The translations under genes were made by a program, and so were the position numbers. Source: RYN-230 sp963713815 (GTDB lineage: Bacteria > Actinomycetota > Actinomycetes > Streptosporangiales > Streptosporangiaceae). From it: a stretch of 64,000 nucleotides of DNA. Shown here one piece after another: positions 57,467 to 64,000 of the stretch (within the stretch, counting starts at the first letter, position 1; the number at the start of each line of letters is the position of its first letter). The DNA is taken from NCBI GenBank assembly GCA_963713815.1, contig CAVQNH010000042.1:62001-126000 (forward strand). Direction: 5' to 3'. The notes beneath the pieces are model-generated. The model made no database searches, was not told the origin of the DNA, and saw only the letters and a program-made list of their open reading frames with translations.

Positions 57467-58240
57467 ATGTCACCGCAGCGCATCAGAAAGGTGCCGTCGG
57501 CGCTGACCCCGGCGAGCCGCAAGAGCCTGGGCGAGGATGTCGCCGAGCGCCTGCGGGATGCCATCCTGCATGGCGAGCTCAGCCCGGGCCAGCGGCTGCG
57601 CGAAGAAGAACTCAGCGTGCGGCTGGAGGTCAGCCGGGGCCCGGTGCGGGATGCCTTTATCTTGCTCGAGCGCGAGGGCCTGGTCCGGTCGTCGCGGAAC
57701 CGCGGCGTGTCCGTGGTCCAGCTCACCCGCAACGACCTGCAGGAGATCTACACGCTGCGCTCGGCTCTCGAGCCGCTGGCGATCAGGCTGGCCATCGAGC
57801 GGGGGGACACCAACGATCTGGGCGAGATGGACGGGAGCCTGGACGAGATGAAGTCCGCGTTCTCCCGGCGTATCACGGAGCGGGACGCGGCCCGGCTGGA
57901 CGTGGAATTCCACGACACCATCTACCAGGCCGCGCACCATCAGCGCCTGTCGAACGCGTGGGAGCAGATCCGGCTGCCTACCTACTGGTTCATGCTCTCC
58001 CGCAATGTGGCCAGCCCCGACTGGCGCGAAGGAACGGTCAAGGGACATGCGGAGATTCTCCAGGTCATCAGGAGGGGGGATGAGAATGCGGCGGCGGAGA
58101 TGATCACCGAGCACATCTCATTCGCTTACGAGCGGATTTTGCAGAGCTACCTGGACTCCATGTCCGACCCGGCCGACGAGGCAGAAACCGGCGACCAGAT
58201 CCCCGCTCGGCTGACGACCAGCAAACGGACCCCCCTATAA
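57467..58240 (+). CDS. GntR-family regulator, FadR subfamily
   Basis: 257 aa. Winged helix at about residues 18-85 (VAERLRDAILHGELSPGQRLREEELSVRLEVSRGPVRDAFILLEREGLV), followed by a helical FCD ligand domain (DLQEIYTLRSALEPLAIRLA ... DVEFHDTIYQAAHHQRL ... HAEILQVIRRGDENAAAEMITEH) with the usual Asp and His metal-binding positions. This subfamily senses organic acids. ATG 57467 has GAGGAG six bases upstream. It sits between the sugar importer and the E1-containing operon and probably controls both. Confidence 0.9.
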   Translation: MSPQRIRKVPSALTPASRKSLGEDVAERLRDAILHGELSPGQRLREEELSVRLEVSRGPVRDAFILLEREGLVRSSRNRGVSVVQLTRNDLQEIYTLRSALEPLAIRLAIERGDTNDLGEMDGSLDEMKSAFSRRITERDAARLDVEFHDTIYQAAHHQRLSNAWEQIRLPTYWFMLSRNVASPDWREGTVKGHAEILQVIRRGDENAAAEMITEHISFAYERILQSYLDSMSDPADEAETGDQIPARLTTSKRTPL

Positions 58241-58458
58241 CGATCATGATCGCGAGAAACGATGCGACTCGGTAGTCACTGCGCCGAAGGCGGCCACCCC
58301 CGGGCCTGCGGGCCGGGAGACGATGACGCGCCCGCCGGCCTGAACCGGGCTGGCGCCACCCGCCCCGCCGGCCTCCGGCGGATCCTCGCCCGGCTGGATG
58401 AGTCCGGCCCGCGGCTGGCCCCGCGCGCCGCGGGCGCCGCCGCGGCGGTGATCTAGCC

Positions 58459-59439
58459 ATGGCCACCGTCGTCATCGCCTACGGTGAGCGCGCCCAGACG
58501 CCCCTGGAGACCGACCTGCTGGAAGGAATGGGCTACCAGGTCCGCCACCTGAGCGGCATACCGGTTCCGCTGGGCCGCGAGCTGGAGGACGCCGACGCGG
58601 TGCTGGTCACCGTCCAGGAGATCACCGACACGATGCTGGAGGCCATGCCCGCCTGCAAGATCATCGCCAGGGTCGGCACCGGCCTGGACAGCATCGACCT
58701 GGCCGCCGCCGCCCGCCGGGGAATCCTGGTCACCAACGTCTCCGACTACTCGGTGGACGAGGTGTCAACGCACGCCATCACGCTGCTGCTGGCCTGGGCC
58801 CGGCGTCTCCCGCAGTACCTGGACCTCGTCCGGGATGGCCGGTGGGATTCCACCGGCGCCGGGACCATCCGCAGGCTCCGCGGCCAGACCCTGGGCCTGG
58901 CCGGGTTCGGCCGGATCGGGCAGGCCACGGCGGTCAAGGCGCTCGGCCTCGGCCTCCGGGTCCTGGTCTGCGACCCGTTCAGGCCGGCCGGGGAGGTGGT
59001 CGCCGCCGGCGCTGAGCCCGCCGACTGGGCGGCGCTGCTGGCCGAGTCCGACTACCTGTCCCTGCACGTCCCGCTGACGCCGCAGTCGGCGCATCTCATC
59101 GACGCCGCCGCACTCCGGGCGATGAAGCCGTCGGCCGTGCTCATCAACACCGCCCGCGGCGGGCTGGTCAACCAGGCCGCGCTGGCCGCGGCGGTCCGCG
59201 CCGGGGACATCGCCGGGGCGGCGCTCGACGTGCTGGCCCAGGAGCCGCCGCCGGGAGACGAGCCGCTGCTCAGCGACCCGCGCATCCTCATCACGCCGCA
59301 CACCGCCTGGTACTCCCAGGAGGCTCAGCGGGATGTCGCGGTGCGCGCGTGCGAGGACGTGCAGCGGGTGCTGTCCGGCCGCCCCGCGCGCTCCCCGGCC
59401 AACGCGCCGGTCGCGGCCACCGCCGAGCCCGCGTCATGA
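58459..59439 (+). CDS. D-2-hydroxyacid dehydrogenase (CtBP/PGDH family)
   Basis: 326 aa. Rossmann motif GLAGFGRIGQA, substrate Arg in NTARGG, Glu in AQEPP and His in ITPHTAWYSQEA, the last being the CtBP-like form. It would interconvert a 2-hydroxy and a 2-oxo acid with NAD(H). The C-terminal ~20 residues are an Ala/Pro tail. It overlaps the following SDR gene by ATGA. It could supply or remove the 2-oxo acid handled by the E1 proteins encoded downstream. Confidence 0.88.
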   Translation: MATVVIAYGERAQTPLETDLLEGMGYQVRHLSGIPVPLGRELEDADAVLVTVQEITDTMLEAMPACKIIARVGTGLDSIDLAAAARRGILVTNVSDYSVDEVSTHAITLLLAWARRLPQYLDLVRDGRWDSTGAGTIRRLRGQTLGLAGFGRIGQATAVKALGLGLRVLVCDPFRPAGEVVAAGAEPADWAALLAESDYLSLHVPLTPQSAHLIDAAALRAMKPSAVLINTARGGLVNQAALAAAVRAGDIAGAALDVLAQEPPPGDEPLLSDPRILITPHTAWYSQEAQRDVAVRACEDVQRVLSGRPARSPANAPVAATAEPAS

Positions 59440-60254
59440 CCGGTCCGCTGGTGAACCTGGACGGCCGCCATGCCGCCGTCACCGGGGCAGCCAGCGGCCT
59501 GGGCCGGGCTATCGCGCGCACCCTGGCCGGGGCGGGTGCCCGGGTCAGCGTGCTGGACATCAACGCCGCGGGCGCGGACCAGACCGTGGCCCAGATCCGC
59601 GAGGCGGGCGGGAGCGCCGACGCGATCCGCTGTGACGTCGCCGACGCCGGCAGCATCGCGGCGGCCTTCGACCAGGTGACCGCCTCCGGGCCGGCCGACA
59701 TCCTGGTGAACAACGCGGGGATCAACCCGCGCCAGGCCAGCCTGGAGATCACCGACGAGATCTGGGCGCAGACCCTGGCTATCAACCTGACCGGCTATTT
59801 CCTCTGCGCGAGGCGCTTTGCCGAGCGGCTCATCGCGGCGGCCCGGGCCGGGAGCCCGGTGCACGGCGCGGTGGTGAACATCAGTTCCATCGGCGGCAGC
59901 ACGTCGCTGGGCCGGGGCAACTTCCCGTACGGGGTGTCCAAGGGCGCCGTGGACCAGATGACGAGGGAACTGGGCGTCGCCTGGGCCCCGCACGGTATCC
60001 GGGTCAACGCCGTCGCGCCCTGCCAGATCGCCACCGACGGCCTGCGGGCGCTCAGCGAGAACCCCAGCGCCGAGGGGCGGCTGATCGACACGTTCCTGCG
60101 CGGTATCCCGCTGGGCCGGCTCGCGGAGCCGGACGAGGTCGCGGCCGCGGTCGCGTTCCTGGCCTCCGGCGCCGCGGCGATGATCACTGGCGTGATCCTG
60201 CCGGTAGACGGCGGCAACCTGGCCCTCAACGCCGGCGGCACGATCGGCGAATAA
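59436..60254 (+). CDS. short-chain dehydrogenase/reductase
   Basis: 272 aa. Cofactor motif TGAASGLGRAIA, LDINAAG (Asp for NAD), NNAGINP, Ser in NISSIGGS and Y-G-V-S-K; C-terminus ITGVILPVDGGN. Resembles gluconate-5-dehydrogenase or 2-deoxygluconate-type SDRs. ATG 59436 overlaps the upstream stop. The next gene follows after eight bases, so all are one operon. Confidence 0.88.
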   Translation: MTGPLVNLDGRHAAVTGAASGLGRAIARTLAGAGARVSVLDINAAGADQTVAQIREAGGSADAIRCDVADAGSIAAAFDQVTASGPADILVNNAGINPRQASLEITDEIWAQTLAINLTGYFLCARRFAERLIAAARAGSPVHGAVVNISSIGGSTSLGRGNFPYGVSKGAVDQMTRELGVAWAPHGIRVNAVAPCQIATDGLRALSENPSAEGRLIDTFLRGIPLGRLAEPDEVAAAVAFLASGAAAMITGVILPVDGGNLALNAGGTIGE

Positions 60255-60262
60255 GGAGCAGC

Positions 60263-60511
60263 ATGTCGAAAGTGGAACTGACGGTGCCGACCTACGGAAT
60301 GGCCGACACCGAGAGCGTGGTGCTGCGCTGGCTGCACCAGCCCGGCGAGCGGGTGGCCGAGGGTGAGCCCGTGGTCGACATCGAGACGGCCAAGGCCGAG
60401 GTCACCCTGGAGAGCCCGGCCACGGGCATCCTGGGACCGCATCTCGTGGAGATCGATGTCGAGATCCCGACCGGGACCGTACTGACCTGGATTGAGGTGG
60501 ATGGCGGGTGA
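60263..60511 (+). CDS. free-standing lipoyl/biotinyl-attachment domain protein
   Basis: 82 aa and nothing but the domain: VELTVPTYGMADTESVVLRWLHQPGERVAEGEPVVDIETAKAEVTLESPATG. K44 in IETAKAE is the predicted lipoyl-Lys. In normal 2-oxoacid dehydrogenase complexes this domain is the N-terminal arm of the E2 acyltransferase; here there is no peripheral-subunit-binding or catalytic E2 part. Its stop overlaps the E1-alpha GTG, implying balanced synthesis of the two. It would be a mobile acyl carrier for the adjacent E1. Confidence 0.9.
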   Translation: MSKVELTVPTYGMADTESVVLRWLHQPGERVAEGEPVVDIETAKAEVTLESPATGILGPHLVEIDVEIPTGTVLTWIEVDGG

Positions 60512-61551
60512 GAGCCCACACTGACATCACCGAGGCGCTGCCCGGTACCGGCATCGACCTGGGCGAGACGTCCTCGGCCGAGGCGGCCAGCTGGCTGGAC
60601 CGGATGCTGCTGATCCGCGAGTTCGAATCCACCGCCGGCCCGCTGGCCACGGCGGGCGCCATCCCGGGCGGGATGCACTCGGCCATCGGCCACGAGGCGG
60701 TCGCCGTCGGGGTCGGCTCGGTGCTCCGCACGGACGATGTGGCCGCCGCGCCGCACCGCAGTCATCACGTCGCGCTGGCCAAGGGGATGGACCCGGCGCT
60801 CATGATGGCCGAGCTGTTCGGCAAGCGGACCGGCTCCTCGGGAGGCCGCGGCGGTCATATGCACCTGGCTGACTTCGGTGTTGGCTTCTTCGGGTCGAAC
60901 GGCATCGTCGGGGCCGGGGTCGGGCTGGCCCTCGGCGCCGCCCTCGCCCAGTCCTACCGGGGCGAGCCGCGGGTGGCGGCCGGGTTCTTCGGCGATGGCG
61001 GCGCCAACACCGGCCGGGTGTGGGAGTTCGTCAACCTCGCCGCGGCCTGGCACCTGCCGCTGCTGGTCGTCTGCGAGAACAACGGGTACGCGGTCGAGAC
61101 CCGGATCCGCGACTCGATGGCGGGTGACTCGATCGCCGGGCGGGCCGCCGGGTTCGGCCTGCCGGCCGTGCAGGTCGACGGCCAGGATGTCGCGGCCGTG
61201 CACCGGGCCGCGGCCCAGGCGGCGGCGCTGGCCCGGTCTGGCGGCGGCCCGACGTTCATCGAGGCCCTGACCTACCGGCACCTCGGGCACGATATCGGCG
61301 AGCGCGGTCAGTACCGCACGGCCGAGGAAGTCGCCTGGTGGGAGCGTCACCGCGACCCGATCGAGCGGCTGCGGGCGGCCCTGGTGGCCCGGGGGGACCT
61401 GGATGACGCGGGCTACCAGCAGGCCGCCGGGCGGGCCCGGGACCGGGTCGCCGCGGCCGTGTCCGCGGCCGAGGCGGCGCCACTGCCCGACCCGGCCACA
61501 GTCACCGACGGAGTCACCGCCACCGAGCTGAACATAAGGACCGGGTCATGA
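60508..61551 (+). CDS. thiamine-diphosphate E1 component, alpha subunit (AcoA/PdhA-like)
   Basis: 347 aa. The ThDP motif runs from GDGGANTGRVWE (residues 162 on) to N192 in VCENN; MHLADFGVGFFGSNGIVGAGVGLALG and HRSHHVALAKGMDPALMMAELFGKRTGSSGGRGGHMH are typical of AcoA-type acetoin/2-oxoacid dehydrogenases. It decarboxylates a 2-oxo acid or cleaves acetoin and passes the acyl group to a lipoyl domain. GTG 60508 overlaps the lipoyl gene, ATGA overlap with E1-beta follows. Confidence 0.92.
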   Translation: MRAHTDITEALPGTGIDLGETSSAEAASWLDRMLLIREFESTAGPLATAGAIPGGMHSAIGHEAVAVGVGSVLRTDDVAAAPHRSHHVALAKGMDPALMMAELFGKRTGSSGGRGGHMHLADFGVGFFGSNGIVGAGVGLALGAALAQSYRGEPRVAAGFFGDGGANTGRVWEFVNLAAAWHLPLLVVCENNGYAVETRIRDSMAGDSIAGRAAGFGLPAVQVDGQDVAAVHRAAAQAAALARSGGGPTFIEALTYRHLGHDIGERGQYRTAEEVAWWERHRDPIERLRAALVARGDLDDAGYQQAAGRARDRVAAAVSAAEAAPLPDPATVTDGVTATELNIRTGS

Positions 61552-62558
61552 CCGCCACCGACAGCAATCAGGTCACCAGCCGCCGGACCACCCTGTCCCG
61601 GGCCTACCGCGATGGCCTGGCCGAGGAGATGGCCCGGGACCCGAGCATCCTGGTCATGGGCACCGACCTGTACGAGCGGGGTGGTCACTGGGCCCAGGTG
61701 ACCGGGCTCGGGCCGGAGTTCGGGCGCGACCGGGTGCGCAACACCCCCATCTCCGAGGCGGCGATGGTGGCGGCCGGGGTGGGTGCGGCCCTCGACGGCC
61801 TGCGCCCGGTGGTGGACCTCAACTTCGCTGACTTCGCGTTCGGCGCCATGGACGAGATCGTGAACCAGGCGGCGAAGGTGCGCTACTGGTGGAACCGCCC
61901 GGTTCCGCTGATCATCCGGGGCACGACCGGCTTCGCCGGCGGCGGGGCGCAGCACAACAACAGCCTGGAGGCCTGGTTCTGCCATGTCCCCGGCCTGCTG
62001 GTCGCCATGCCGAGTACCCCGGCGGACGCCAAGGGCCTGATCAAGACGGCGCTGCGCGGGGCCGACCCGGTCATCTTCCTGATGCACAAGATGCTGACCG
62101 GGCTGCGCGGCGAGGCGGGCGGACCGGACGACCTGGTGCCCTTCGGCCAGGCCACGATCCGGCGGCCCGGCGCCGACGTCACCGTGGCCACCTACGGGGT
62201 CATGGTCGGCAAGGCCCTGCGCGCGGCCGAGAGCCTCGCGGCCGATGGCATCGACGTCGAGGTCATCGACATGCGCACCCTCATGCCCCTGGACCTCGAC
62301 ACGGTGCAGCAGTCGGCCCGGCGCACCCGCCGCCTGGTGGTCGCCACCGAGGCGTACCGGCACGGCGGGGTGGGCGGTGAGATAGCCGCGGCGATGTCCG
62401 AGAGCCTGTTCGGCGAGCTGGCGGCGCCCGTCCTGCGGGTCGGCGCCGGCTTCGCTCCCGTGCCGCACAGCCCGGTCCTGCTCGACGCGCTCACGCCGGG
62501 GGCCGCGGACATCGAGCGGTCGGTACGGGCCGCGATGCGGGCGGGCGGGGCCGGGTAA
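61548..62558 (+). CDS. thiamine-diphosphate E1 component, beta subunit (AcoB/PdhB-like)
   Basis: 336 aa. SRAYRDGLAEEMARDPSILVMGTDL, TPISEAAMVAAGVGAALDGLRPVVDLNFADFAFGAMDEIVNQAAKVRYW, QHNNSLEAWFCHVPGL and VEVIDMRTLMPLDLDTVQQSARRTRRLVVATEA match E1-beta throughout. It forms an alpha2-beta2 enzyme with the preceding gene product. Three bases separate its stop from the esterase ATG. No E2 acyltransferase or E3 lipoamide dehydrogenase lies in the window. Confidence 0.92.
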   Translation: MTATDSNQVTSRRTTLSRAYRDGLAEEMARDPSILVMGTDLYERGGHWAQVTGLGPEFGRDRVRNTPISEAAMVAAGVGAALDGLRPVVDLNFADFAFGAMDEIVNQAAKVRYWWNRPVPLIIRGTTGFAGGGAQHNNSLEAWFCHVPGLLVAMPSTPADAKGLIKTALRGADPVIFLMHKMLTGLRGEAGGPDDLVPFGQATIRRPGADVTVATYGVMVGKALRAAESLAADGIDVEVIDMRTLMPLDLDTVQQSARRTRRLVVATEAYRHGGVGGEIAAAMSESLFGELAAPVLRVGAGFAPVPHSPVLLDALTPGAADIERSVRAAMRAGGAG

Positions 62559-62560
62559 CG

Positions 62561-63538
62561 ATGTCCCTGCCGGACCTGCCCCTCGACGAGCTGCGCCGCT
62601 ACCAGAACCGGCGGTCCCGGCCGGTGGATGCCCCCGAATTCTGGGCCGGCACGCTGGCCGACGCGGCGCGCTATCCGGTGGCGGCCACGTTCGAGCCGGC
62701 CGACTCGGGCCTGCGCCTGGTGGACACCTTCGACGTGTGCTTCGCCGGTTACGGCGGCCATCCGGTCCGCGGGTGGCTGCACCTGCCCGCCGGCCAGGCC
62801 AGCCCGCTGCCGTGCGTGGTGCAGTACGTGGGCTACGGGGGCGGGCGCGGGCTGGCCCACGAGAACGTGTTCTGGGCCGTGGCCGGCTACGCGCATTTCA
62901 TCATGGACACCCGGGGCCAGGGGGCGGCCGGCTCGGTGGGGGACACGCCCGACCCGGAGCCGGCCGGGCCCTCCCATCCCGGCTTCATGACCCGCGGCAT
63001 CCTCGACCCGGCCACCTATTACTACCGGCGGCTCTACGTCGATGCGGTACGGGCGGTCAACGCCGCGCGCTGCAACGGCCAGATCGATGCGGCCCGGGTC
63101 ATCGTGGCCGGCGGCAGCCAGGGCGGCGGGCTGGCCCTGGCGGTCGCCGGGCTGCGCGACGACCTGGCCGGCGTGATGGCTGACGTGCCGTACCTGAGTG
63201 ACTTCCGCCGGGCGGTCAGCGTCGCCGAGCGCGGGCCGTACCTGGAGATCGCCCGGTACCTGAAGACCGACCGCCGCCGCACCGAGGACGTGCTGCGCAC
63301 CCTGGACTACTTCGACGTCGCGTCGCTGGTCCGCTCGGCGACCGCGCCCGCCCTGTTCTCGGTGGCCCTGCAGGACGAGATCTGCCCGCCGTCCACGGTG
63401 TACGCCGCGTACAACGCCTACGGCGGCCCGCGCCGCATCCTGGAGTACCCGTACAACGACCACGAGGGCGGTGAGGGTTTCCAGCGGCAGGCCCAGCTGG
63501 AGTGGCTAGCTGACCTGCTCCGGCCGGCTCACGCCTAG
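62561..63538 (+). CDS. acetylxylan esterase / cephalosporin-C deacetylase family (AXE1)
   Basis: 325 aa alpha/beta-hydrolase without a signal peptide. VQYVGYGGGRG, IMDTRGQG, nucleophile S186 in GGSQGGG, acid Asp in LQDEICPP and the His in NDHEGG follow the AXE1 pattern, including the hexamer-type phrase YVDAVRAVNAA. It removes acetyl groups from sugar or oligosaccharide esters inside the cell. Last gene of the operon; fits processing of an acetylated carbohydrate brought in by the MalEFG-like importer. Confidence 0.88.
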   Translation: MSLPDLPLDELRRYQNRRSRPVDAPEFWAGTLADAARYPVAATFEPADSGLRLVDTFDVCFAGYGGHPVRGWLHLPAGQASPLPCVVQYVGYGGGRGLAHENVFWAVAGYAHFIMDTRGQGAAGSVGDTPDPEPAGPSHPGFMTRGILDPATYYYRRLYVDAVRAVNAARCNGQIDAARVIVAGGSQGGGLALAVAGLRDDLAGVMADVPYLSDFRRAVSVAERGPYLEIARYLKTDRRRTEDVLRTLDYFDVASLVRSATAPALFSVALQDEICPPSTVYAAYNAYGGPRRILEYPYNDHEGGEGFQRQAQLEWLADLLRPAHA

Positions 63539-64000
63539 CGGATCGGTGATGGCGTAGATCAGGTCGAGTACCCCCTGGCCGACCGGGATGCCCTGGTCCT
63601 GCCGCTCGCGCCGGGTGCGGGCCTCCAGCTCGCCGGGCAGCAGCACGCAGCCGCCGGACGGCCCGGCCCCGGCCGCGACCAGCTGCGTGCAGAACCGCGC
63701 GGCCTCGGTCTGGTAGGCCTCCGGGTCGGTGAAGGCGGCGATGCTCATCGCCACCAGCACGGCGCCGTTGCCGCCCGCGTAGTCGGGTGTGGGCGCGGTG
63801 CCCATCCCGGTGAGCAGGCCGCCCAGCAGCTCGATCATGATGCTCATGCCCGAGCCCTTGTGGCCGCCGAAGGGCAGCAGCGCGCCCCCGGCGAAAAAGT
63901 CCGCCGGGCGGGTGGTCGGCTGGCCGCGCGAATCGACGATGAGCCCCGGGGTGACCTCCAGGCCCTCGGCCCCGGCTACCCGGAGCTTGCCCTCGGCGAC
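63506..64000 (-). CDS. Ldh/YiaK-family malate/L-lactate/ureidoglycolate dehydrogenase (partial)
   Basis: The C-terminal ~165 residues only; the gene continues beyond the right edge. LLPFGGHKGSGMSIMIELLGGLLTG is the hallmark NAD-binding segment of the malate/L-sulfolactate/ureidoglycolate dehydrogenase type-2 family, followed by NGAVLVAMSIAAFTD and a substrate-site C-terminus. It converges on the esterase gene and overlaps it by 33 bp. It may also act on a 2-oxo or 2-hydroxy acid of this region. Confidence 0.88.
   Translation of the reverse strand, partial: VAEGKLRVAGAEGLEVTPGLIVDSRGQPTTRPADFFAGGALLPFGGHKGSGMSIMIELLGGLLTGMGTAPTPDYAGGNGAVLVAMSIAAFTDPEAYQTEAARFCTQLVAAGAGPSGGCVLLPGELEARTRRERQDQGIPVGQGVLDLIYAITDPLGVSRPEQVS

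Noticed and set aside
58262..58456. 64-codon plus frame between the GntR and hydroxyacid dehydrogenase genes
   Set aside because: Composition is compatible with coding, but there is no ribosome site or recognisable motif. It is more likely leader sequence of the operon.

Overview
The window is very G+C-rich with tightly packed genes, GTG starts and many 4-base stop/start overlaps. It carries a conservon (cvn) signalling module, an NrtR-nadABC block and sugar ABC transporters without their own ATPase. Together these indicate a high-GC soil Actinomycetota chromosome of the streptomycete, streptosporangial or frankial kind. I cannot name a genus. I saw no rRNA, tRNA, CRISPR array, phage or integrase gene.

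Layout. 0-11 kb: the first codons of an MreB-like gene at the left edge, a D-Ala-D-Ala carboxypeptidase, a CGNR zinc-finger regulator, an EamA exporter facing a PadR regulator, a Ros/MucR-type zinc-finger protein with three helix-turn-helix-like repeats, aldehyde dehydrogenase, TrmO, haloalkane dehalogenase, a 49-residue Cys-rich protein, a methyltransferase and OsmC. 11-15.5 kb: a conservon with cvnA, cvnB and cvnD but no cvnC. 15.8-24.8 kb: two unrelated substrate-binding lipoproteins, a quinone-oxidoreductase-like enzyme and a peptide-type ABC transporter whose fused ATPase gene is split by a tandem-repeat insertion. 16.9-17.5 kb is gene-free and made of inverted repeat copies. 24.8-33.5 kb: carboxylesterase, SDR, NrtR and nadABC (de novo NAD synthesis), then an M24-type protein.

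33.7-45.8 kb is one plus-strand catabolic cluster under an XRE-cupin regulator: cupin, ribose-type ABC transporter (permease, binding lipoprotein, ATPase-permease fusion), three zinc dehydrogenases, a VOC protein, an LLM flavin oxidoreductase and an SDR. A 10-bp motif occurs both before the regulator and before the cluster. 46-50.5 kb: a secreted subtilisin-like protease with a Trp-every-five-residues tail, overlapping a membrane GAF-PAS-GGDEF-EAL gene. 50.6-53.4 kb: a conserved protein of unknown function and a sulfotransferase-like protein. 53.5-63.5 kb: a MalEFG-type importer divergent from a FadR-type GntR regulator and a clean operon of 2-hydroxyacid dehydrogenase, SDR, free lipoyl domain, E1-alpha, E1-beta and an AXE1-type esterase. 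The right edge holds part of an Ldh-family oxidoreductase.

Reading frames are broken in at least eleven genes, most densely at 35.6-49.1 kb. Nearly all breaks are single extra bases, and eight are a C inserted between two G. Each break restores a normal protein when that base is removed, so I read most of them as sequence errors rather than decay. Coordinates for such genes span the whole inferred gene.
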